DNA of 64,000 nucleotides from contig CAZABP010000014.1 of the NCBI GenBank assembly GCA_964483245.1, positions 1 to 64,000 of the forward strand. The letters are read 5' to 3'. The translations under genes were made by a program, and so were the position numbers. Position 1 is the first letter of the stretch. Every line of letters begins with the position of its first letter. The notes under the pieces are model-generated. The model worked only from the letters and a program-made list of their open reading frames with translations. It ran no database searches and was not told the origin of the DNA. This stretch comes from CAZABP01 sp964483245 (GTDB lineage Bacteria; Planctomycetota; UBA1135; UBA2386). Positions 34,729 through 42,027 of the stretch are shown here, piece after piece.

Positions 34729-35780
34729 GTCCGCAGCCGATCGCGCTGGTCCGCCGCGGCGGTCCGGCGCCGGCGGTGCCGGGGAGCTGGAAGGCGACGC
34801 CGGAGGACTTCGTCGTCGAAGAGCTGCCGGCCTACGAGCCGTGCGGTGCCGGCGACCATGTCTGGTTGTGGATCGAGAAGCGCGGCGTCGGCACGCCGGA
34901 GGCGATCGAGCAGCTCGCGCGCGCGCTCGGCCGCCGCGAGCGCGACTTCGGATTCGCGGGGCTGAAGGACAAGGAGGCCGTCACGCGTCAGTGGCTGTCG
35001 CTGGAGCACGTCGATCCGGCGGCCGTGCGCGAGCTGGCGCTGGACGGCGTGCGCGTGCTGCGCGTCGAGCGGCATCAGAACAAGCTGCGCAAGGGGCATC
35101 TGCGCGGGAACCGGTTCGACCTGCGGATCCGCGGCGTGCCGGCCGGTGGTGCGGACGCGCTGCGGGAGAACCTCGAGTTCCTGCGGGCGCACGGCGCGCC
35201 GAACTGGTTCGGTGCGCAGCGGTTCGGCAGCGGCGGTCGCAACCTGGAGAAGGGGCTGCGCGTGTTGCACGGCGATCCGCGGCGGGCCGCGCAGCGGATG
35301 CCGCGCGGGTTGCTGTCGCTGGTCGTGTCGGCCGTGCAGAGCGAGGTGTTCAACCGCGTGCTGGCGGCGCGGCTCGATCGGATCGACACGTTGCTGGAAG
35401 GGGATCTCGCGTTCCTGCACCGCAACGGCGCCGTGTTCCTGGTGCGCGACGTCGCCGCCGAGCAGGCGCGCTGCGACGCGTTCGAGCTGTCGCCATCCGG
35501 GCCGCTGCCCGGGCCGGAGATGCGCTGGCCGGAGGGGCCCGCCGCCGAGATCGAGCGCGTCGCGCTGGCGAGCCTCGAGATCGATGCCGACCTGTTCGGC
35601 CGGATGCCGCGCGACTCGCACGAGGGCGCGCGGCGGCCGCTGCGGATGCGCGTCCAGGAGGTCGCGGTCGACGCGGAGGCAGCGGACGTCGTGCGGCTGC
35701 GCTTCGTGCTGGACCGCGGTTCGTATGCGACCGCGGTCCTGCACGAGCTGCTGGTCGAGCCTACTCCGCCGGCGGAGTGA
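34725..35780 (+). CDS. truD: tRNA pseudouridine synthase D
   Basis: This 351-residue protein makes pseudouridine at position 13 of tRNA. DFVVEELPAYEPCGAGDHVW, the catalytic Asp in FAGLKDKEAVTRQW, GNRFDLRIRG and NWFGAQRFG are TruD signatures. The TTG start overlaps the accD stop (TTGA), and no better start exists upstream of the conserved region. The 3' end overlaps the convergent VIT-vWA gene by 20 nt, which could affect mutual expression. Confidence 0.94.
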   Translation: MSPQPIALVRRGGPAPAVPGSWKATPEDFVVEELPAYEPCGAGDHVWLWIEKRGVGTPEAIEQLARALGRRERDFGFAGLKDKEAVTRQWLSLEHVDPAAVRELALDGVRVLRVERHQNKLRKGHLRGNRFDLRIRGVPAGGADALRENLEFLRAHGAPNWFGAQRFGSGGRNLEKGLRVLHGDPRRAAQRMPRGLLSLVVSAVQSEVFNRVLAARLDRIDTLLEGDLAFLHRNGAVFLVRDVAAEQARCDAFELSPSGPLPGPEMRWPEGPAAEIERVALASLEIDADLFGRMPRDSHEGARRPLRMRVQEVAVDAEAADVVRLRFVLDRGSYATAVLHELLVEPTPPAE

Positions 35781-38097
35781 TCTCGATCGCGCGGCCGTCG
35801 ACGACCAGGATCAACCGCGCGCTGAACGCGAGGTACGGCGCGAGGTCGGGGTTCGCCGTCAGCAGCGCGAAGTACGCGTCGGAGAACGCTGGGATCTTCT
35901 CGATCGACGCCAGCAGCTCGCTGCGCATCGTGCCGTCGATCCAGACGTCGCCAGCGAGGTAGAACGTGCGCTCCTTGACCCGGCGGCTCAGCAGGTTCGC
36001 GACCGCGCCGGTCGCCGTGACCGAACCGGGTGCGGCGCGCGCCATGTCCAGCAGCAGGACGCTGTTGTCGACCGCGCCGGCGCCGCTGTCCTGCTGGCGC
36101 AGGCGGGCGAGGCGGGCCTTCGCTTCGACGCGCTCGTCGTCGAGCTTCTTGGCTGCCTCCGGTGCGGCCGGGGCGTCTGCTTCCGCGGCGGGGACCCCGG
36201 CGCGGCGCAGTTCCTCGCCGAGAGCCGCGCGGTCGCGCGCAGTTTCGCCAAAGGAGGGTGTCCACTCGTCGCTGCCGCCGCGGCCCGCCGCGCGTGCGAC
36301 GCGCATCCCCTCCTCGACGATCAGGTGCGACGTGAACGGCGTCACGATCCCGTACTGCTTGCCCAGGCGCGTCACCTCCTCGACCAGCTCGGTGCGCTGG
36401 CCGTTCAGGCGGATCTGGTCGAGCAGGAACGCGATCCGCTTCTGCGCCCACAGCGACGGGACGAAGTCGTGCGTCTGCTGGTCGGCGGGGAACGATGCTT
36501 CGAACACGTATTCGCGCGGCTTGCCGTCGAAGTTGCCGCGCAGGCGGACCGCCTTGTTGCCGGCGCCACGGTAGCGGCCGACCACGACCAGCCGGCTGCC
36601 CTTGAACAGGTCCGGGGTCGTCTTCGGCAGCACATCGAAGCCCTCGATGTCGTCGATGCGCAGCTCCACGTCGGTCAGCACCGGGTGCGCGAGCTTCTCG
36701 AACAGGACGCCGGTCTTGTGCTCGATGCTCTCCTGCTCGCGCACGTAGTCGCGATCGCCGCGCGTGCGGTCGGCCAGCGAGTCGAGCAGACGCGTGTTGA
36801 CGTCGTTGCCGACGCCGAACACGAACACCCGGCACTTGCTCGTGTTGCGCTGCGTCGCCTGCGCCAGCAGCGTGTCGATGTCCGTCGTGCCGACCGTCGG
36901 CAGCCCATCGGTCAGGAACACCGTGATCGGGACCTCGGCGCCGGTTGCGCCGGCGGCGAGCTCCATCGCCTTGGCGAGGCCATCTTCGATGTTGGTGCCG
37001 CCTTGGGCCTCGAGGCTGTTCGCCAGCTCCAGCGCGCGCGCGCGGTTCTCGGCGCTCGCCGGGACCGCGGCCGGGAAGAACGGCCGCGCTTCCGTCGAGA
37101 ACGGGACCACGTCGAACAGGTCGTGCGGCTGCAGGGATTCCACGAAGAACTTCAGCGCCGCGCGCGCCTGCTGCATCTTCTCCCCCTTCATCGAGCCGGA
37201 CGTGTCGATCACGAACGTGATCCGCTTCGGCTGCTGGAGCTGCGGCCACTCGTGGCGGGGCGCCAGCAACAGCAGGAAGTAGCCCGGCTCGTTCGCCTTG
37301 GCCCAGGTCAGCACGTCCAGGCCGAAGTCCTTCTCCGAGACCCCGTAGAAGATCTGCAGGTCCTGCTCGATCTGCTGCCCGCGCCGCTCCAGCGAGATGC
37401 GCGCCTCGTGGTCGTTGCGGCGCGATACGTCGGCGCCCGGCAGGGGTGTCCAGATGCTCTTCAGCGGCGTGCGCGAGCGGATCGTCGCGTCGATGACCAG
37501 ACTCCGCGGGATCCCGAACGTGTGGCCGGCCGCGCGCAGCGGCACTGCCAGCGTGTGCAGCGTGCCGCTCAGCGGCAGGAGCTGCCGGTAGCGGACCACC
37601 ACCGGGATCTCGGCATTCGGCTCGATCGGGAAGATCCGCGCGCGCAGACAGCCGTGGCCCGCGTACTCCAGCAGGCCCGGGTCGCGGCGCCGGCGCACGA
37701 TGTCGTCATAGATCGCGCGTGCCTTCGGCCCGTCGAGGACCTCGCCTGCCATCTCCTGCCCGCAGACCGTCATCGTGAACTTGTCCGCGACCGCGCCGGG
37801 CGGGATCGGCTGGATCCAATCCGCCTCGGCCACCTGGTTCCCCTCGTTGCGCAGCGTCTGCCGCACCTCCACCGTCGCGGCGCCGTCGACCACCGTCACC
37901 GTCACCTTCATGTCCGTCAGGCAGACCCGCGGGCCGTGGTGCGGCGGGCGGTGGCGGCCGTCGCGGAGCGTCGCGCCCGGCGGTTGCGGTTGCTCCTGCT
38001 GCGTCGGCGGGGCCGGCTCCGGCCCGATCCGGATGCCTTGCGCCGGCGCCAGCGCCACCAGCAAGGCGAGAGTCGTGAAAGCTCGTGTGTTCTGCAT
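35761..38097 (-). CDS. VIT and von Willebrand factor A domain protein, exported
   Basis: This 778-residue protein has a signal peptide (MQNTRAFTTLALLVALAPA). It then has a VIT domain (about 65-190; VRQTLRNEGNQVAEADWIQP, KARAIYDDIV) and a vWA domain (about 300-470) with the MIDAS motif DTSGSMKG, TEARPFF and FLTDGLPTVG. Residues 600-680 are Ala/Arg-rich and may be flexible. Proteins of this inter-alpha-trypsin-inhibitor type are common in Planctomycetes and are thought to bind proteins outside the cell. No sortase or PEP-CTERM signal is seen. The 213 nt upstream hold the divergent tRNA promoter. Confidence 0.9.
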   Translation of the reverse strand: MQNTRAFTTLALLVALAPAQGIRIGPEPAPPTQQEQPQPPGATLRDGRHRPPHHGPRVCLTDMKVTVTVVDGAATVEVRQTLRNEGNQVAEADWIQPIPPGAVADKFTMTVCGQEMAGEVLDGPKARAIYDDIVRRRRDPGLLEYAGHGCLRARIFPIEPNAEIPVVVRYRQLLPLSGTLHTLAVPLRAAGHTFGIPRSLVIDATIRSRTPLKSIWTPLPGADVSRRNDHEARISLERRGQQIEQDLQIFYGVSEKDFGLDVLTWAKANEPGYFLLLLAPRHEWPQLQQPKRITFVIDTSGSMKGEKMQQARAALKFFVESLQPHDLFDVVPFSTEARPFFPAAVPASAENRARALELANSLEAQGGTNIEDGLAKAMELAAGATGAEVPITVFLTDGLPTVGTTDIDTLLAQATQRNTSKCRVFVFGVGNDVNTRLLDSLADRTRGDRDYVREQESIEHKTGVLFEKLAHPVLTDVELRIDDIEGFDVLPKTTPDLFKGSRLVVVGRYRGAGNKAVRLRGNFDGKPREYVFEASFPADQQTHDFVPSLWAQKRIAFLLDQIRLNGQRTELVEEVTRLGKQYGIVTPFTSHLIVEEGMRVARAAGRGGSDEWTPSFGETARDRAALGEELRRAGVPAAEADAPAAPEAAKKLDDERVEAKARLARLRQQDSGAGAVDNSVLLLDMARAAPGSVTATGAVANLLSRRVKERTFYLAGDVWIDGTMRSELLASIEKIPAFSDAYFALLTANPDLAPYLAFSARLILVVDGRAIEITPPAE

Positions 38098-38233
38098 CGT
38101 CGTTCTCCGCGTCGTCGCGACCGAGGTGGGGGCACGACGCTGCTGGCAGCGATCGGTTCCCAACCCGGGTGAGCAGCCTCGGTTGCGGCCGTGCGAGCGG
38201 GGGTTGCGACGGGGAGCGGCGCTCAAGGAGGGC

Positions 38234-38267
38234 TTGATCGCCCGCCGATGGCAGCTACGTTGCCGCG
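38234..38267 (+). promoter_or_regulatory. candidate promoter of tRNA-Asn (TTGATC - 16 nt - TACGTT GCCGCG)
   Basis: TTGATC (38234-38239) and TACGTT (38256-38261) are 16 nt apart. The -10 is followed by GCCGCG, the discriminator-like block seen at several protein genes. The predicted start would be about 40 nt before the mature tRNA. A hairpin TCCAA...TTGGA (38271-38294) lies in the leader. Confidence 0.55.
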
Positions 38268-38310
38268 CCTTCCAACGGCCGCCAAGGCCTTGGAGGCGTC
38301 ACGCACGCAC

Positions 38311-38386
38311 TCCCCGATAGCTCAGTCGGTAGAGCAACTGACTGTTAATCAGTGGGTCGCAAGTTCGAGTCTTGCTCGGGGAGCCA
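38311..38386 (+). tRNA. tRNA-Asn (anticodon GTT)
   Basis: This 76-nt sequence folds as a cloverleaf. The acceptor stem is TCCCCGA/TCGGGGA, the D-loop has AGCTCAGTCGGTAGAGC, and the anticodon GTT is at 38344-38346 in loop CTGTTAA. The T-arm loop is TTCGAGT, the discriminator is G and CCA is encoded. Anticodon GTT reads AAC/AAT (Asn). Confidence 0.97.
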
Positions 38387-38562
38387 CTGCCTGCGGAAGC
38401 GGACAACGGCTCTGGTGCGAGTGGTTGACGCGCCGAGAGGCGGGGTCGCGCGGGGCCAGGCGGGAGGGCCGATGTGGTGCGGCCTGCGGCGCGATGTGCG
38501 GCGCGCGCGTTTCGTTGTAGGTGACTTCGGAGTGGGCTCGTAGGGGGACGAGACCTGCTCCA

Positions 38563-38790
38563 TCAACGACGCCCTAATTCCTTCAGCACCTCACTGGCCG
38601 GGCGTCCGAGCCCGGCTTGAGCCTGCTTCCAGGCGCGCTCCATTGCGTCGTCGCGGGAAGCGCGTTCGGCTGCATCGAGGTCGTCACCCTCGTCGTCGAG
38701 CACGAGATCCAAAACCGTCCCCTCGGGCAACGAGGTTGGTTCGTCGACAACCAGTCGGCCATTCTGCACGCGGGCTCGGACACCACCCAT
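38563..38790 (-). CDS. small antitoxin-like protein
   Basis: This 75-residue protein starts with VRARVQNGRLVVDEPTSLPEGT, a short beta-rich, AbrB-like pattern. An acidic middle (DDEGDDLDAAERASR) and a helical C-terminus (RPASEVLKELGRR) follow. Many orphan or paired antitoxins of myxobacteria and Planctomycetes look like this. No toxin gene is adjacent. A TAGAGT element ends 6 nt before the ATG, so the mRNA may be leaderless. The assignment rests on pattern only. Confidence 0.6.
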   Translation of the reverse strand: MGGVRARVQNGRLVVDEPTSLPEGTVLDLVLDDEGDDLDAAERASRDDAMERAWKQAQAGLGRPASEVLKELGRR

Positions 38791-38802
38791 GCAGGCACTC
38801 TA
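38791..38802 (-). promoter_or_regulatory. candidate leaderless promoter (TAGAGT GCCTGC ATG)
   Basis: On the minus strand TAGAGT (38802-38797) is followed by GCCTGC and then directly by the ATG of the antitoxin-like gene. The spacing of 6 nt matches the other leaderless candidates. Confidence 0.45.
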
Positions 38803-38925
38803 CGTGACCCCGTGGTTCGGGTGAGATCGAAGGTGGCAGCGTTCAGGGCCGGGGCGTGGTGGCAGGGAAGGTGCAGCGAATCGAGTGCCCGGACGGCGCG
38901 GCTGCAAAGCGGACACGCAGCAGGA

Positions 38926-39144
38926 TCAGCGGCCGATTCTGCGTCGGACCTCGTCCCAAGTGATCAGCTCTGTGCTTCCCTGGTCGATCTCACGCATCCG
39001 CCGTTCGAGCTCGGCGCCCCACGCGGCCTCAGCGTCGGCATGCCGTTCCACGTCGACGCTCGCGAGCAGCTTCCTGGCCAGCACAACACGCGCCTCCGGG
39101 GGTAGCTTCATTGCTTCCTCCAGCGAGTCCTGCGGCTCGATCAC
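38926..39144 (-). CDS. addiction-module antitoxin component (PF09720-like)
   Basis: This 72-residue protein matches the addiction-module family. SLEEAMKLPPEARVVLARKLLASVD is typical of the N-terminal helix region, then EAAWGAELERRMREID and the C-terminal ITWDEVRRRIGR. The start is a GTG; starting at the internal ATG (39111) would cut the conserved first helix. TAGAGT lies 7 nt upstream. The usual RelE/ParE-type toxin partner is absent, and the neighbouring small gene on the same strand (about 135 nt further) is also antitoxin-like. Confidence 0.75.
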   Translation of the reverse strand: MIEPQDSLEEAMKLPPEARVVLARKLLASVDVERHADAEAAWGAELERRMREIDQGSTELITWDEVRRRIGR

Positions 39145-39313
39145 GGAGAAGACTCTATCGCCCCCCGCGCGGTCGCTGGGTCTGCGTCGAACACGTGGCG
39201 TTGCGCCTCAACCGCGGACCGGGGCAGTACCCATCCGTCGGCCCCGCCAACCGGAACCGCGACCTGTCACCCGCGCCCACCCACGCGAATTACGATCGCA
39301 GGCGACCGCCGGA

Positions 39314-39325
39314 TAGCCTGCCGCG
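39314..39325 (+). promoter_or_regulatory. candidate leaderless promoter (TAGCCT GCCGCG ATG)
   Basis: TAGCCT (39314-39319) and GCCGCG run directly into the ATG at 39326. The same 15-mer, TAGCCTGCCGCGATG, occurs on the minus strand at 45997-45983. A weak TTACGA lies 18 nt upstream. Confidence 0.55.
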
Positions 39326-39973
39326 ATGTCCGACAAGCCCCCCGGCATCTGGTCCGTCGTCCTCGTCGCTGCCGCCATCACCCTCGTCATCACGATCCTG
39401 CGGGTGGTCGGCGAGCTGCAAGGCTGGAGCGAAACGCTCGTCGGCCCGCAGGGTCTGGTCGGCATCACGCTGCTGATCCCGATCTTCGGCTTGTGGTTCG
39501 GTTGGCGGTTGCGGCGCAGCACCGGCACACCGGCGCATGCTGGCAAGGCGGCGCTGTTCTACGTTCTCGCCGCAGCGGTGCTGTTCGGGGCCTTCTGGGC
39601 CGCGATGGCGGCCGGGCTCATCGTGATGCCGACCGAGCAGGCCCCCGGCGTGCCAGATGGCATGGTCTGGGCCGTGGGCATCGTCCTCGCTTCCATCGCC
39701 ATGGCGTTCGCGGCCTGGCCGCGCTTGTCGCTGGCGCTGTTCGTCTATGCCGTGCTCGCGCGCATCCCGATCATCGTGGTCACGTTCCTCTCCGTCTCGA
39801 ACGACTGGGACACGCACTACACCAAGCTGCCGCCAGAATTCGCGCTGCCTCCCGACGTCGACAAAACGATGTTCCTGGCGATGCCACAGGCGACGTTCTG
39901 GATCGCGTTCACGATGGCCGTCGGTGGTCTGTTCGGGTGCGCTGCCGCCGCACTGGCACGACGCAGGGACTGA
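39326..39973 (+). CDS. integral membrane protein of unknown function
   Basis: This 215-residue protein has about five to six hydrophobic segments: about 8-25, 45-60, 75-98, 113-130, 134-152 and 190-210. The loops are short, so most of the protein lies in the membrane. I recognise no family. The C-terminus is basic (ALARRRD), suggesting a cytoplasmic end. It has its own promoter-like element and no overlapping neighbour. The next gene starts 163 nt later. Confidence 0.7.
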   Translation: MSDKPPGIWSVVLVAAAITLVITILRVVGELQGWSETLVGPQGLVGITLLIPIFGLWFGWRLRRSTGTPAHAGKAALFYVLAAAVLFGAFWAAMAAGLIVMPTEQAPGVPDGMVWAVGIVLASIAMAFAAWPRLSLALFVYAVLARIPIIVVTFLSVSNDWDTHYTKLPPEFALPPDVDKTMFLAMPQATFWIAFTMAVGGLFGCAAAALARRRD

Positions 39974-40094
39974 ATACCGGGCCGCGCGTCGGCGGCCGCA
40001 TTCGCCCGATTGCGACCGCGCGTTGCACGTGGAGCAGTTCCAGGAAGTGCGCCCGTTGTGACCGGGCCAGGCCTTCGCCGCTCCCGCGACCGCG

Positions 40095-40106
40095 TATGCT
40101 GCCGGC
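40095..40106 (+). promoter_or_regulatory. candidate -10 plus discriminator (TATGCT GCCGGC) for the FG-GAP selenoprotein gene
   Basis: TATGCT at 40095-40100 is followed by GCCGGC. The predicted leader of about 30 nt includes the ribosome-binding site AGGAG upstream of the ATG at 40137. Confidence 0.45.
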
Positions 40107-40136
40107 ACTGCCGCAGGGGCGGCCAGGAGAACCAGC

Positions 40137-41333
40137 ATGCTGAACACACTGCTCTCACTGCTTTGCGTCGTCACTCCCCAGGAGGGGCCGCAGTTCCACT
40201 CCCCCGTGCGCCTGCAGGCCGGCGAGGAGTTCGTGCGCGTCGAGAGTCCCGGCTACGCCTGCCCGGGTTGGTTCGACGTCGACGGCGATGGCCGCGAGGA
40301 CCTGGCCGTCGGCCAGTTCAACGGAGGCAAGATCAAGGTCCATCGCGGGCTCGGCGACGGCAAGCTGGCAGCCGGTGAATGGCTCGAGGCGGGCGGCGAG
40401 GTCGCCCAGGTTCCCGGCGTCTGGTGATGCACCAGCTCGACGCCACAGTTGGTGGACGTCAACGGCGACGGCAGGATGGACATCCTCTCAGGCTCCTACT
40501 CGCGCAAGGAGAAGGACATGGCCGGTCTGTTCCAGGTGCTCTTTGGTGAAGCGGACGGCACGTTCCGCGCGCCGGAGGTGCTGACCGGCAGCGATGGCAA
40601 GCCGCTGATCCTCGCGACCGGCAAGACCCGCGACGGCAAGGAGAACGTGACCGACAAGATCTGCACGCGCCCGTTCGCCGTCGACCTGAACGGCGATGGC
40701 AAGCTGGACATCGTGTCGGGCAACTTCAGCGGCACGTTCGGCTTCTTCGCCGGCGAAGGTGAGGGTCGCTTCGCGCCGACCAACACGTTGTTGATGGGAC
40801 CTGGCGACAAGCCGCTGCGTGTTGGGGCCCACAGCGATCCGTTCCTGATCGATTGGGATGGGGACGGTGACTACGACCTCGTCAGCGGTTCGGCGCGGGG
40901 CGGCGTGTTCCTGTGGAGCAACGAAGGCTCGCAGACGGAGCCGAGCTTCGGTGCGCAGACGACGCTGCTGGCGCCCGTGCAACGGACCAGTGACCTGCAG
41001 CTCGGCGACGCCCACCTGACCGGGCCGCAGAGCGACACCCGCGTGTGGGTGGCCGACGTCGATCGCGACGGCAAGCTCGACCTCCTGGTCGGCGACACGG
41101 TCACGCTCCACTTCCCGGCGAAGGGCATGGACGAGGCGGACGTGAAGACCCGGGTCGCCGAGTGGGAGGAAGCGCTGGCCAAGCTGATGAAGTCGCGCCA
41201 GGTGACGAATGGAACGGTCTCGAATGCGGACATGAAGCAGTTCCAGGAGGACTACCAGGCGCTGCAGAAGGAACGGGCGTCATTCGTCCGGGACGAACGC
41301 ACCGGCTTCGTCTGGCTGCTGCGGCAGAAGTAG
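40137..41333 (+). CDS. FG-GAP/VCBS repeat protein with in-frame TGA, candidate selenoprotein (Sec97)
   Basis: A signal peptide (MLNTLLSLLCVVTP) is followed by calcium-binding FG-GAP repeats: DVDGDGREDL, DVNGDGRMDIL, DLNGDGKLDIV, DWDGDGDYDLV and DVDRDGKLDLL. The reading frame is broken only by one TGA (40425-40427), lying between VPGVW and CTSSTPQLVD. After it the same frame continues for 301 codons with the same GC-rich codon use and the next repeat in register. Reading TGA as selenocysteine gives a 398-residue protein with a Trp-Sec-Cys motif. I recall Cys at this place in related planctomycete proteins, but this needs an alignment. The C-terminus (about 330-398) is helical. A nonsense mutation or sequencing error is the alternative. 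Confidence 0.72.
40428..40463 (+). promoter_or_regulatory. SECIS-like stem-loop candidates after the TGA at 40425
   Basis: Two mutually exclusive hairpins are possible. CACCAGCT (40430-40437) pairs over 8 bp with AGTTGGTG (40447-40454), but its loop is only 11 nt from the TGA. GTTGGT (40448-40453) pairs with GCGTCAAC's partner strand at 40458-40463 (4 Watson-Crick, 2 G-U), leaving the loop GGAC 27 nt from the TGA, within the bacterial SECIS range. Neither was folded by computer. Confidence 0.4.
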
Positions 41334-41352
41334 GCGCAGAGCAGCGACGCTT

Positions 41353-41384
41353 GCGGCGCTTCGTGCCGATCGGCACGACGCCGC
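41353..41384 (+). terminator. hairpin downstream of the FG-GAP gene
   Basis: The palindrome CGTGCCGATCGGCACG (41362-41377) is flanked by GCGGCG (41353-41358) and CGCCGC (41379-41384), extending the stem with a small internal loop. It lies 20 nt after the stop, between two convergent genes. Confidence 0.45.
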
Positions 41385-41410
41385 GAGCGACGAGCGCGAT
41401 ATCTGCACCG

Positions 41411-41440
41411 GCAGCCGCGAACCGGCGGCTGCTCTGATTT
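41411..41440 (+). terminator. possible intrinsic terminator
   Basis: GCAGCCGC pairs with GCGGCTGC over 8 bp around the loop GAACCG and is followed by TCTGATTT, a weak T-rich tail. It is placed between convergent genes. Confidence 0.5.
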
Positions 41441-41515
41441 GCGATCCGGGGGGCGGTAGCTGCGGCAGCGGCCGGCGTGTCGCAGCGGGCGCGCCGGGAA
41501 GCTGTCGCGCGTCGC

Positions 41516-41824
41516 TCACTGCTGCCGGCAGATCACCAGGAGCCGGTCCTGCGACTGCCCGTCGTAGACCTCGGTCATCACGTTCGTCAGCAGCGGCACG
41601 AGCCCGTTCTTGTCCAGCTCGTTGAACATCGCGCCGAGGTACTCGTGCTCGCGGTACAGCGTTCCTGCGGTGTAGCCGAGGCCGACGATCGGATTGCTGA
41701 TCACGACCCGGTACGGCCCCTGGTGCGAGCGCACGCGGTACTTCTCCTGCGCGAACACGAGGCTGTTGAGTGTGATCAGCCCGAGCAGGGCGAGACCGAG
41801 TGGGACCGCGAGTTTCCTGGTCAT
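41516..41824 (-). CDS. small exported protein of unknown function
   Basis: This 102-residue protein has a basic start and a hydrophobic segment (VPLGLALLGLITLNSLVFA, residues 7-25). It is either a cleaved signal peptide ending at FA/QE or a membrane anchor. The remaining ~75 residues are mixed alpha/beta with no family I recognise; LGAMFNELDKNGLVPLLTNV resembles a helix in small periplasmic proteins. The gene stands alone between two convergent or divergent genes. An upstream start would add 50 residues of low plausibility. Confidence 0.65.
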   Translation of the reverse strand: MTRKLAVPLGLALLGLITLNSLVFAQEKYRVRSHQGPYRVVISNPIVGLGYTAGTLYREHEYLGAMFNELDKNGLVPLLTNVMTEVYDGQSQDRLLVICRQQ

Positions 41825-42027
41825 GCGGGCGCCGCTCGGCAAACGCCGGGCCGGGCGGAGCCGGGCCGTTCGCCCTGTGCGGCACGCGGCGGAGCGAGTC
41901 AGGTGTCCGATGCTGAGCTCTCTGCGAGACAGGTGTCCGTCTGCGGGGACAGACGGGATGCCAGAGTAGTCCATGACCGCCTGTGCGTGGGCCGTGGCAT
42001 CCAGCCGGATCCTGAACCCAGTTCGCG

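Noticed and set aside
40137..41333. Two separate FG-GAP genes split at 40427
   Set aside because: The frame is the same on both sides of the TGA, the second half has no signal peptide or ribosome-binding site, and repeat spacing continues.
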